Source: Papilionanthe hookeriana x Papilionanthe teres
Taxonomy: Eukaryota; Streptophyta; Magnoliopsida; Asparagales; Orchidaceae
Assembly (NCBI GenBank): GCA_022702705.1
Contig: CM040429.1
Coordinates: 9,456,038-9,520,037, forward strand
Direction of reading: 5' to 3'
Length of the DNA: 64,000 nucleotides
The notes under the pieces are model-generated. The model was not told the DNA's origin. It saw only the letters and a program-made list of their open reading frames with translations, and made no database searches. Shown here piece by piece: positions 23,284 to 35,900 of this stretch (positions within the stretch are counted from its first letter, which is position 1; each line of letters starts with the position of its first letter). A program made the position numbers and the translations under genes.

Positions 23284-23882
23284 ACGTGTTGCGGTAAAGC
23301 ACAAGAATAAATTTTATGTAAATTAATTTTCATAATTAAAATTAATTAACTATAAATATATGTTAAACAGTTAAAAATCTCTGTGATTTTATTTGATTAA
23401 ATATAAATTATTAATTAATTAATAATCAATTAAAGTATTATATTATGTTACTTTAACTACTGCAATTAGAATTGATATTAACATTCAATCAAGTAAATTA
23501 CACATATATACTAATATATAAAAGTAAATCGATATTATTGATTAATATTAGTAAATTAAAAAAGAATATGAATTTAAGTAAATAAATATAAATTTTAATT
23601 GATTTTATTAAATTAATAATAATTTTATGAGTTTAACTAAAATTGATGTAAGTTAATATAATGAAAATCAAAATTATTTAAAAATTGAAATTAAAAATAT
23701 TAAAATTTTAAATTTTAAAAAGCTAAATAGTAAATCTAAATTTAATAAAATTTTTCGGACTAACACCACATAATTTTTGAAAGTCGGATTTACAGAAATT
23801 TAATTTACTAAATCCTAAATTAAATACTACTTGCAGAAGATTAACCCCGAATTTCCTTTAACGGCTTGCAAACTCGCTCGCA
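23284..23882 (+). promoter_or_regulatory. Upstream region of the ATXR2-like gene
   Basis: Very AT-rich DNA up to about 23,825, then a short GC-richer stretch into the ATG at 23,883. Several TATA-like words (for example ACTATAAATATA near 23,350) are present, but none can be picked as the promoter. Confidence 0.3.
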
Positions 23883-23969
23883 ATGGAGGCCAGGCGGTGC
23901 CCTCTGGAGGCCGAATACGCCGATCAGATAGCTGCTCTTCTTACACCCCCCTCCCCACTAACAATACAG
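23883..23969 (+). CDS. ATXR2: ATXR2-like exon 1
   Basis: It encodes MEARRCPLEAEYADQIAALL and ends TPPSPLTIQ (29 codons). The EIxALL-PPP-Q pattern is like the ATXR2 N-terminus. It ends on a codon boundary at CAG, followed by GCAAAC, a GC-type donor. No GT nearby would keep the match to exon 2. Confidence 0.8.
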
Positions 23970-26900
23970 GCAAACTTTTCATCTTGATCTCATCCTACCT
24001 TGTTCCTTCTTCTGGCTAACCCTCGCTGATCCTTTTTGTTGCTCCTGATGACGACAAAGTTTTTCTAATCATGCTTCCGAGTGTTTTTGGGCGTTATACT
24101 GCATAGAAGTCCTTTGTTCCTGTGGATTTTGCTATTTATTGGACTTATTTCCAGCTTGAATTCACCGGATGTTAGATTAAAGACGCATTAGTCGGTTTAA
24201 GCCCAATAAATTTACCCCGACATACTAGTGGAGGAATTGGGGTTTGGGCTATGGTTTCACTATTATTTAGGTTTGAACAATGCCACTTGCAATATTGGTA
24301 GGAAATGGAATTTTGAAGGCGACGAATTTTACAAATCTTTCTTGGTAATTTCTGAAATTCGCTGGCAATCGAGTCTTTATTTGACTAGCAGCACATGATG
24401 TATTTCCCTTTTAGCAAAACCCCGTTTGAAATATCTGATTCTTCTATAGGAAGAATATATTTTCTTCCTAGTCTTGAATAGCATTCAGAGCGCTTCTCTA
24501 GAAAGTGCATTTGATTGTGAATGGGACAGCTGAATGCTGTCTTGTTCATTGAGATTTCACTGTTAGGAAACTGTTTCATTTCAATCTCAAGATCAACTAT
24601 GAGGATACTGATTACTAATTTTATATCATGGGACAACCAAGCACTTGATTTGGTGTTATTGCCGTTGTTCTCTTCTGTAGACGCCTAAGGTTATAACCCT
24701 TGCATTAAAAAATAATAATAATAATAAAAAAAAAATGGAAATAATCGGGTTTTGAATGTGTCTTTTTGAAGTAAGGCTACATGATTGAAGATTATATAAG
24801 CTTATGGGTATTTTTATTTTTTATTTATTTTATTTTATTTTATTTCTTTTTTTGTGGTGAGGAAAGAGTCACAATCAGTTTGGTTTTATACCAGGCAAGT
24901 CTACAAGGAAGCTATGCATTTATTGAGAGGTTGGATGGAGGATTACACAAAGACTAAGGAGGATCTATATATGATTTTTTGGTTTAGAAAAAACTTACGC
25001 TAAGCTTTCAGGTAAAGTTCTTTGGAGAGTTTAAGAAAAGAAAGATGTTGATATGACTTATATTCAAGTCTTTAAAGATATGTATACTAGATTTGTTACT
25101 TGTGTTCGAATAGAAATGGTATCGACCAAGTATTTTTCTATTTCAGTTGGATTACATTAGGGATCGACTTTTAAGTCCATATCTTTTTGCTTTCATTATG
25201 GATGCTCTTACTAGACATTTACAAGATGATGAACCTCGGAGTAGGCTTTTTGCTGATGATATCCTTCTTACGGATAAGACTAGAGAAAGAATTCAGGAAA
25301 AATTTGAATTATGGAGGTCTACATTTAAAAGTCTTCATTTGTGTAGATCTAAAATTAAATACATGGAATATAATTTTAGTAGCAGTAGATCTACTGGTAG
25401 AGTCGTAATTGTGAGTAATCAAATTATTAAAAGGCATGAACATTTTAGATATCACGGATCTATTTTTCAAAGTGATGGTGATATAGATGGGATGTTATTA
25501 GTAGAATTTAAGTTGGTTGATTGAAGTGGAGGAATGCATTGAGCTTATTGTGTGATAGAACAATACCGCTTAGACTTGAAGAAAAATTTTATAAGATGGT
25601 GAAGAGACATAAAATGCTTCTTGGCGCAGAATTTTGGCCTTTAAAAGAGAAGCATAAAACTAAGTTAAGTGTTGCTGAGTTGAGAATGTTTAGGTGGATG
25701 ACTGGCTTGACACCTAGAGATAACATGCGCGACAAATATATCCGTGAAAGGGTTAATCTAGCTCCAGTGGCAGACAAGATTAGAGAGAGTCGCCTTAGAA
25801 GATGGTTTGGTCACATTAAACGTCGACCATTTGATGAGTCAGTTAGAAGAGCAGATATTTTGGATTCGACTTATGTTAAAGAAAGGTAGAACCGGACCTA
25901 AGAAGAGTTGGTCATATTGTATAAAAAATGATCTTAATTTATTAGAATTAAATGAAAATATGATACTCAATAAGACATAAATGGATAAAGGATTCATGTA
26001 GCCAACGCAACTTAGTGGAATAAAGCCTTCTTGTTGTCGTTGATGTTTTTGTGAGGAAAGAGTCACTATCCTTCTCCTTTGTCATTAGCATTAAGAATTA
26101 TCCCTTCCTCCGTTAAAAACTTGAAAGCCCTGTTGTTGGGCAAGCTAACCTCAACATCTCGTCTGTTTTCTGTAGCCTCTGTAAACAGAATGCTGTTGCA
26201 TTATTTAGTGTCGCTATATTTAAAAACTTAAAAATTACCTTTTTGATTTGTTCATGCTCTACAAATATTCCTTGTTGAAGTTTTGTATTAGTGTCATGGT
26301 TGCATTTTTATTGTTGGGTCTTAACCAGCGCTATTTGTAATATTGAACTATTATCTCTGATAGTGCTAGCTGTCATTCTTTTTTGGATGATATTTTCTTT
26401 ATTGTTGAAAGTGTGGAACTTCACATTTCTTTTTATGATTTTCATTAATGTTGAGAATAATTTCATCGTTCTTTAAAAACATGAAGACCTTGTTGTTTGG
26501 CATGCTAACTTCAACGTCCTGGCTGTATATTATCACCATTTATAATAGCATGTAATTGTAGTTTACAATCTTCATTAATGATTTTGTGCACATGCCTACA
26601 TATAGAAACTTGAAATTCACCATTAGCCTTGGTAAGATTCTACAAATATCTTCTGTTGAGATATTATGCTAGTGCAATGGTTGCATTTTATTTTAGACAT
26701 ATTGCAGTCAGCAGCCATATTTATAGTATTTAGCTGTTATTGATGGTATTATTATGTGATGTACTTCTTTAGACGACTTTCGTTGAATTTTGCTTATTCC
26801 GATTTTGCATGTCAGAAATAATTCAGTTTGCAAACCCCACTTGGATTTTGATTGATAAACTTTGCTAGCCTTTGAGACTATATATATTTTCCTAGTTTTT

Positions 26901-29900
26901 TTTTACCTTGTACTTTTAAGTGGTACCTATTGCAATTATTTGTTTCCTTCTTGGAAAGCAGCGTTTGATGATAGACTAGATCTTTTTGTTCTTCCAAATG
27001 AAGAAGCAATAGCAAAGGGCGTGTATTATTTTTTGGGAAATATACAAACACACCACAATATTCTCATGCATTTACGTATTAACACCCGAAGTTTGATATT
27101 TACATTTATAACACCTTGATGTCACAAGTCTATTCATGAAAATGTGTATTTCACTTTTAAAAAGGTAGTAATGGTAGCATTTTTGATGTGATGTTAAAGA
27201 ATCAAGTGGTATGCATCTAAATATATATGTTTAGGCGTTAGATATGTCAATGTATAAGAATTTTGTGGTATGTATGTAAATGCCCCAATTTTTTATATAA
27301 AAAGAAATTAAATTACTTTATTTGGTATGGATATAGCAAGCTATTCTTTCATGTTGCGGTTTTCAGCATTCTATATATATATTTTTATGTACTTCAGGAA
27401 TATTACGATGAACTCAAACAGAAAGGAAAATGCAATTCTATCAGAATAGAAACCAGCAATCTGCATGATAAAGGTATTTGTTATTAACTATTAATGTTTT
27501 TTCCACTCTATCAAATTACCAAGGTTATACTGTACTGAATTTTATATATATATGTTTATGAAAGTAAAATATAAATAAAATCCATTTACTTATATATTTT
27601 CCCACTCCTTTGTATGCATTCACGCATGTTCACATTGGCGTGACTTTATGATACATATTCTCATATTCAGAAAGAAATAAGTTTTTCTAATTTCACATTG
27701 GTGTGTTATATTTTTTTATTTTTTGATCAAGTTCAACACTATATATGATAAGAAAAATCAAAATAAAACTTTATTTGATTATTCTTAATGACTTCTAACT
27801 AGGGCTGTAATCGATCCGAGTAGAGCCGAGTGTATCATTGTTTAGACTTGACTTGGTATAATTATAAGTTATTCAAGTTTGGTTTGAGCTTTGTCGGCGT
27901 TGTTTTGGGTGTGAAGTGCCCGTAAGAAGCTGTCGATCGCCGGAATCGGAATCCCGTCGCCCGCTTCGGAAGGATCCTTCAACGAAAAGAAAGGGAATCA
28001 AACTGACTTCATATTTTTCATAGTTTGAATGAAAGAAGCATGCTACACCTCAAGTCATGCATTTATCTCGAAAAACAAACACAAGACTTGAGCGTGAGAG
28101 CTCAATCAAATAAACTAAGAAATATATGACGTCCGTTTGGTTCAGTGAAACCATTTTATTCGTTGATAAATTCCCTATTTAATATAAGGAATTAAATAGG
28201 GTTTATTTTAAATTGGGTTCGAAAAATGCTTCCTATAAGCGGCAAACCCCTATAGTTAATTACATCTTAAATGACCGAAATCATCTAAGAATACTTTCGA
28301 TAAAAATCGGGAAATATTATCTTCGAGGAGGTCGAAAGGATAAGACTTCTCAACGAAATAAGATATGGAGGTGTGCAAAAGAGTTGACTCGAATTTGGAA
28401 TGTAGAATCCGAAGGAGAGGACCAGGGGATGTCAGAGGTCGAAGGCGAGCCTCAATAACTTCCCGAGCTATCCTATGGTTTTATTGGCGACGACAATGCT
28501 CCATCTGTTGAAGACGACCGTCTTTGCCCATCATACTTAGCTCGAACTCCTCATTGTGAAGAGGCTGAGTTTTCAAGGTGGCAGGTCAAAATGTTCAATC
28601 GAGTGGCCCTATGGTCGAGTTCTCTCGAACATCCTATCGCAAATATGTTTAAGTGTTGTACGGTTTACAACGGGATATGTATATAACACGAGCATAAGCA
28701 GTAAAGACATGCAACGAGTATATAATGTAACGTGCTTAAACGGGAACAACATGCGATAGCAGTATAGTACAAAAGTGATAATGAACAAGATATAAGCATA
28801 CGATAGTAAAGTAAACGATAAACATGCTTAAACGGGTATAAACATGTCGAGCGGGAGAAAGTACGTGAAATGTAAGACATCGTTAAGAAATATATGTATC
28901 GAAAGTAAACGAACTTGTACTAACGAGAGTATGAGTCGAAAAGTAAACACGTCAAACATGTATAAAGAAAGTAAAGATCATCACAGAAGTATCGTATGCT
29001 TTCTTATCCTCATACAGTATTATCTTGTTTATTATTTTTATATTTTCTGCAACAAATTTATCGATACCAAAAGAGCGAGTAGTAAGTAGTAAGTGAAAAC
29101 AACCTAACTAAACAAGGTCTGTATAGTGTGTACAAAGAAAAGTAAAGTCCGAAAACTCAACGATAAAACGAAGGAAAAGCTGCGAGAAAACGAGGAAAAT
29201 CACGGAAGAAAACTTAAGAAAGTCGGAAAGAAAGAAAAGAAACGTCCGTGAAAACTACAAAAACAAAACAAGATCGAGAAAGCTATAAAAGCACGCGAGA
29301 AACCCACGAGACGACCCGCTAAACTCATAGCGAACCATAAGAAAGCCATAGGCCTCTGGAAAGAAAGACCAGTAAGATACGGTGGTGTTTCGGACTCGAG
29401 CTGATCTAATGTCCGGACTTGAGTGCTGACTACTAGACCGACTTCTGCATGAAGGCGGTCTAATCCGACTCGAATAGCCAACCGTGGACCTTTATAAATT
29501 TTCACACATTTCATTTTTGGTTTTCATAATGCAATAACATGCCGAGTAAGTAAGTAGATTAGTGTAGTAGTAGAGGTAGTTTTGTATTTTTCAAACATAT
29601 GTATTTTTTTGTTTTAAAACATTTCAGTCCACAGGTTGACTACTCTAATAGGACTAGGTCTACGAACATTAGACTATCGGTAGTAGAAACCCCAAGGACG
29701 GTCGAACGGTTCCGTGATTCCTGCTCTACTATCTACAGAGTCTCTGAGTCAGGCGGCCCCATTCTATGATTCTCGTAACTTTTCTCGTTTTGCAGTCTCA
29801 TCAATGCCCCCACTGCACTTACGAGCGCTGACTGATGGCCCATATATAACCCGAGGAGGTTATATATGCACATCTACACGTCCCCTATGGGTGTGTGCTT

Positions 29901-32900
29901 TGAGCGAGAAACGAGGTGAAGCAGGGACGAGAGGTCGAGAAAGGAGGACGGAAAGCGGCTCACGCAACACGATTTCGAAAAAAGTGAGTCGATTTCCAAT
30001 AATCGGAAAACACGTAAGTCACTCCGGACTCCCGACCGAGCCTCACATGTCCCGTAAAAAGGACCTAAAGGCACATCGACGCTCCCGGAGAAGGTGAAGA
30101 CTAGACACCCAAGAACACACTCCCTTTTCCCGAATAACGGTGAAATCGTAAATGAAGATAAAATAAAAAGAAGAAAAGCTGCTTGCCGGGTCTTGGATCT
30201 CGGGTCACTAAACTAGGAAGGCTATCACAAAACTCCAGGCGCTAGCCCTTTCACTTTCCTTTCTCTTTTCTTTTACTCCAATTTCATTTCATGCTATGAA
30301 TTTCGGGGCATGAACAAATCTTCGCAACAAAGACCCCAACCCCGACATCAATTTATCACATAATTACCAAACTCACACCTTTACATATTTTTTTTTACCA
30401 AGCCTCAACGTTGAAATTTCGAGAATTAATTGAAGCAAATAAGAGATGCCTCCAAATTCGTCCAACCAATTTCATAAGCAAGTGTAGCAAGAGGCAAGAA
30501 TAACATCACCACATCCACCAAGGCTCTCGGCCAAGACAAGAGTAAGGAGAGGCCCACGGCCAAGGTCACAGCAAAGGAGGCAACAAGAAGTAGAGCCCCC
30601 ACCCAAATGCTAAATTTCCATAAGGAAGCTCACGGCCGAGCCTAACAAAAGACAACAAGGTAAGGCTTCCCACAATTCAGCACATCACAAATGAAGCTCA
30701 CGGCCAAAGCTCCCTAACAAGCCGCTCACACACTTCCAGCTCAACACAAAGCCAAAACCCGAGCCCTCAAAGAGCTCCCAATAAGGGTGCAGCCGAGCCA
30801 CCATATGGCACCTAGCCGAGCCGACAACATCCCCAACTTTAAGTTATAGCAGCCCAAGCATAAAGCCAAACTCGTGAACATTAAAAGGGCTAAAACCGAG
30901 CCATAACAAAGGTGAAAGCAAGCCCAGCTCCAAATTAAGATAGGAGAAATAGCGAAGCTAGCAAGAGACTAAATCATGAAAGACTAAAATCGAGTTTAGA
31001 TTAACTTTAAAGCGAAGCATACAACGAGACTCCACAAAACCAAGCCCTACAAGGCCAAAGAAAATCCGGCTAGAATCAAGTCCAAGGCAAAGACTATAAC
31101 AAGATTTCAACAAAACCGAGCCGTATAAAGCCAAAACCGACTCCAACCATAATTAAATCCAAAGCCAACACAGAAGCTGAAGCAAACTCTCCTGAAATCT
31201 CAATTAAAATGAAGCACATGTATATATCCTTTAAAAGCTTCACCACCATGTGCTTGCTAGCAATAATGAGTATAGAATGAACATGGAAATCTTTCAAATT
31301 AATAAATCATGCTTCATGAAGGGCTAGAATGCAAGAAGCCCAAAGATTAAGTTTCCACATATTTCAAACATAGAGCCACAACATGTTTTATATAAGAAGC
31401 GTGAAGCTTCTCCAATCGAACTAAGCTTCTTTCCAACATGCCATTCTTTATAAATAAAAGTTGCAAAGGGGAAAAATCGAGGCCCACATGCTTATTGAGA
31501 AAAAGAAAGCCAAATGAATCCTTCCATGCTTCATGCCAAACCAAAGCAAGCAAAGAAACTATTATAAGATCCCTCTCAACATGCTTGCAAAAGAGATTAT
31601 TCTTTACCTCAAAACCATGCCTTTAATGTATCAAAAAGAAAAGACTAGCATATGCTTTAAGTAAGAACAACATAGAATCTCTTCTCCATCACTTCTAGCA
31701 TGCACTTTTTTTTTTTTTTTGAGCCAAAGAAAATCGAAATGATTAAGAACTAAGCTTTCCAATATTTCATGCTAGGTAAGAGTGAATGAAAAGCCTTATA
31801 TTGCACATCCCAATATACTTGCAAGAGGAGTTAGCATGGTCCTAAAGTCACATTTCCAATATTTTGAACTTGCTATAAACATAAAGAACATAGGGAGATA
31901 TTAACCTGTCATTGAAACCAAGGTTTCCATATGCTTACATTTCCATATTTCACATGCTTTGAGAAATGAAACACCCCCTTAAACCTTAATGTAATAACAT
32001 ACTAGCATGCCACTAGGGGGTGAAAAGAGGAAAACAGTCATTTAAGCAAGTAAGTGAAATATTCCATGTCATCTGAATGCTCGGCCGAGACACTAAGCGA
32101 GGAAGAAAAACAAGCCCACGATACAAACCGTAGCCGCCTCGAAGCAAGATCGAGAAGGAACAAAGAAAGAGAGGGGTTACCGGCTAAGTACGAGAGAACA
32201 AGGAGAATAAGGAGTTCGAGGCTCGATCCAACAACACCTCCCCTACGAAAAATTCGGCCAGCCCCTAGATTCACCTCCAAACAGGGTTTATATAGGCAGA
32301 GGAGGAGAAGAAGTGCTGCTCCCTACCTGTGGAGTCGAGTAGGATCGGGGAAGGTGCGGCAGGATGGAGGGAAATGCCGCAAAGATGAGCAGCAGAGGCT
32401 CGGGCCACTTGCGCACGCGGGAAAAGCCGTAGGGACGCACGCGCAGGAAACGCCGCAAGGAGCAACTTGCTCTCGCAGGGATAAGAGATGGGTATTTGCG
32501 GCTCGAGGAGGAGACGACAGGAGATGGGGCGAGATGCGTGCGGCTCGAGCGCGTGAGAAGGCTCGAGGAAGTTCCCATGGATCTCGTGCGAGGGAGACGA
32601 CATTACCCGAGTCGAGCAGGGTAGGCGAGTCGAGCGTGAGAGGGGTTTAGGGCTTAAGATTAGTTTAAATAGATTTATTATTATTTTATTAAAACTTAAA
32701 CCCTAAATCAGAACTTTCGCTCCCGACAAGCTATCGTCGCAAACTTAACGTCGTTTCTAAGTGAAATCGACGTTTCGGACTCATCGGCGCAGTCCGTTTC
32801 GTCGTCCGAGGTCGTCTGGGCAACCTCGTCGACGAGCGCGTCAAAATTGCGTCGAAATTTGGTATCGTCGCAAAATTTTGACGCGAGCGCGATCGAAAGC

Positions 32901-35900
32901 GAGGTCAACAAGCTTGTATCGAGCTTTCATATATTGTTCAAGTTTGACTTTTTGTAAAATTTTCAATGTTTGAACTTGATTTGTACTTGATTTGTATATG
33001 AAAAGTAAACGGGTATTTAAATGAGCTAATAAAAGAGCTAAAAATTCAAACGAGTATTTTGATTTTTATTTTAAAAATTCAATAAGTAATTTTATAAATG
33101 TGATTACATATACTGAATTAAATGTAACTCCTGAATCGTGGTCATATGGGATGTAGTTTCTCATATTTTAGCATGATTATACTTTCAAATGTGCAGCCAA
33201 CTCGTGCAAAGATGTAGGTGTTGGTTTTCCCATAGTGATAGACATTTGTCATTTTCCTAGTTTTTTTGGAAAATTGTAGATTTCTTTTATATTGGGTTGT
33301 TGCACCATTATTATTCTTAATCATATATAACTTACAATGATCGTGCTATACTTTCTCAACACCATTTTTTAATTGGGTCGGACGTATGAGCAGAGTGGAA
33401 ACGAGAGATATACAAGAGACTAGAGTTTCAGATATCCTTGCACATTGCGATCTCGTTGTTGCCTTCAATGTTTGAACGCCCCAGCAATTCAGGATTTTGT
33501 ATGTTTAGGCTAAATCAGGAGACGTGAAATTGTGAGTGGAAAGAGAAAAAGTGAGGTTTGTGGGTGTTTAAAGTTAATTTTAAGGGACATTTCATACATA
33601 CCACACGAGTCTTATGTATTTTCATATCGAACACCTAAATTTACAAAAATAAATATATAATCAATAATTATATATTAATACTATAAATATATAATTAATA
33701 ATTAATCAAAAAATATTATTGATATAATAATATATTGCTATTAAATCTATAATTAATAAATTATTGTTAATTAAATTTTATTTATTTAAAATATCATATA
33801 TAGTACGAGTTAACATCGAACTTAATATCGATGATTTAACAAGTTACTTATTGAACAGCAAGGAGTTTGTTCCTGAACATAAATGAACAAGTTCGACTAT
33901 GTTCATGTTTAGTTTATTTAAGTCCTGAGCTTTTAAAAATTTCTTAAGCTTGTTTATTAACTAATTTAAACGAACACGATCGTTTCTTAATCAAGCCGAG
34001 TTCGAGTGCATTGGTTCATTTACAAACCTATTTCTAATTGGACTGATAATTTCCCATTTTTTCTAAAATTTGTGTTTACTAGCTTTCAACCAAGGTCTTT
34101 CAAATATTAAACTTTTTAGATTAGATATACAATTTGCCATATATATTTTCACTAAAACTGTATTGGTTAAGCAACGAAATAGAGTAGAGCTCTTGGATTA
34201 TGAAATTTAAATAAAGAGGACAAGTGTAGTATCACCATTTATATTATTAATAGATTAAGCCATAAACCGATGATCCCGTGTAGTCAGATTGACCTAGTCT
34301 GGCAAGTTGGTAGGCTTGGTTATTGGATTTGACTATATAATTAAATCGACTATATTTGATTTCCTTTCATGGTTAGATTTAGGTGGGATAGTCTTTGTGG
34401 CTTGAATGTTGTTGCATGAAATTACTGATCTAGTTTCGCCTGAGAAATTCTAATTTGAGACAACGAGGGCACTTGATTGTGTGGTTGGATTTGGATTGGG
34501 AGTTTCAGAGGATTTGCTCATTTGAATTTTCTGCCCCAAACCAACAAGCCCCATCTATTGCACCTCTAATCATTAATATATAAAATCCATTTGTAATTTT
34601 GTTTCGCAAGTATATATATCCAACATATGGCTATTACCATAAATTGTAACTTTTAATGAAATTTTGTGCTTCAGCAACATAATAGAAACTTAAAAAATAT
34701 GGTGATAAGTAATTTGGAGGAGCAACCTAAAGATAAACTTGTGAAAAAAATATAAATGACTGAAAGTACTTCACACTATCAGATTGAAAAAATACCGAAG
34801 GCAATAACATTTTTAGTTGGTAAGTGTCTTTGATAATATGATATTTTGTCTTCTTCAATGAAATTACTTTTTTTTTTGTTGAGCTTTTAATATAGATTGA
34901 AAAAGAAACAAAGTCAATGCTTGATTATTTCTGCATAGTTCTATCTTGTTTTTGCTTAAATGATATAATTAGCATTGTTTTTATTATTATATGAATGCAG
35001 TGTTGCATCACAATTGTTTTACAATTGGCTTCTTAAATCATTTGTTGATATTGTGTTCTCCCTTCTTTCAGATTTCCTTAATAACTACATTTCTATTATT
35101 CATTTGTTGTAGAATCTGTTAACATTTGGCTTCAGGAATCTTTGGCTGTTAACTTTTTAACAACTATTTTGAGTGTTTTTCGCTGAAATAAAAATGTTAT
35201 TCTGAATAAGTCGCTTATCAATCCGATTACTGCTGAGCAATATTTGCCAAAGCTATCAACCGCATATGTTGAATATGATGCACTTTTTTGTGGTAATTGC
35301 ATATAATGATCACATTTTATTGGAGGAAAGAATCCATTGTAAGATGCCCATTTTGCTTCTTGATACATCTTTACTGAATTTATTGGGGGACCATTTTTAT
35401 GGTGGCAGCACTTACCCACATGCAGTAACCTAGTCATCAAGCAGTCCCCCTTTACTAGCAGCTAATACTGATTTATATTTACGATTTCAGGTGTCTTTTC
35501 AAACATGGAATTTAGGGAAGAGGAGCTTATATTGAAGGATCAAATACTTGTAGCTGTTCAGCATAGTTCTAACAAGGTCCTTTTCATGGTGGAGCAGTCT
35601 TAAATATCTCTGCTATCAAATACTTGGGTTTTCTCCTGAATAAAATGATTAAATTATTTAAGGAATCTATGTGTCATTCATTTTTTTTAATTGACTTGTG
35701 TCTATTCATTTTCAGCCAAGCAGTTTTGGAAGTTTCTTGATGCTTGAGCTTGTCTTTCCCCTCATTTTACAGGTTCATTGCTTTGTATGTAGCTCTTGTT
35801 TTCGGTTCATCGGTTCGGTTGAACTTCAGATTGGTCGAAAACTCTATTTGAAAAGTTTGGGGTTGTCAGTTAAAGAGGAGTGCAATCACCAGATATTATC

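Larger units (their letters stand above)
27801..34030. mobile_element. hAT-like element in intron 2, split by a solo LTR
   Basis: The left end AGGGCTGTAATCGATCCGAG (27,801) and the reverse complement of the right end (AGGTTTGTAAATGAACC, 34,029 downward) are related inverted ends. TTCTAACT and TTCTAATT flank approximately, consistent with an 8-base duplication. Sequence before 27,892 and after 32,910 shows the same CAAGTTTG/GAGCTT style. The 5-kb LTR sits inside. No transposase remains. Confidence 0.55.

Noticed and set aside
32054..32650. 198-codon open frame, Arg-rich
   Set aside because: It lies inside solo LTR E, opposite to the LTR's sense, in a GC-rich block where stops are rare by composition.
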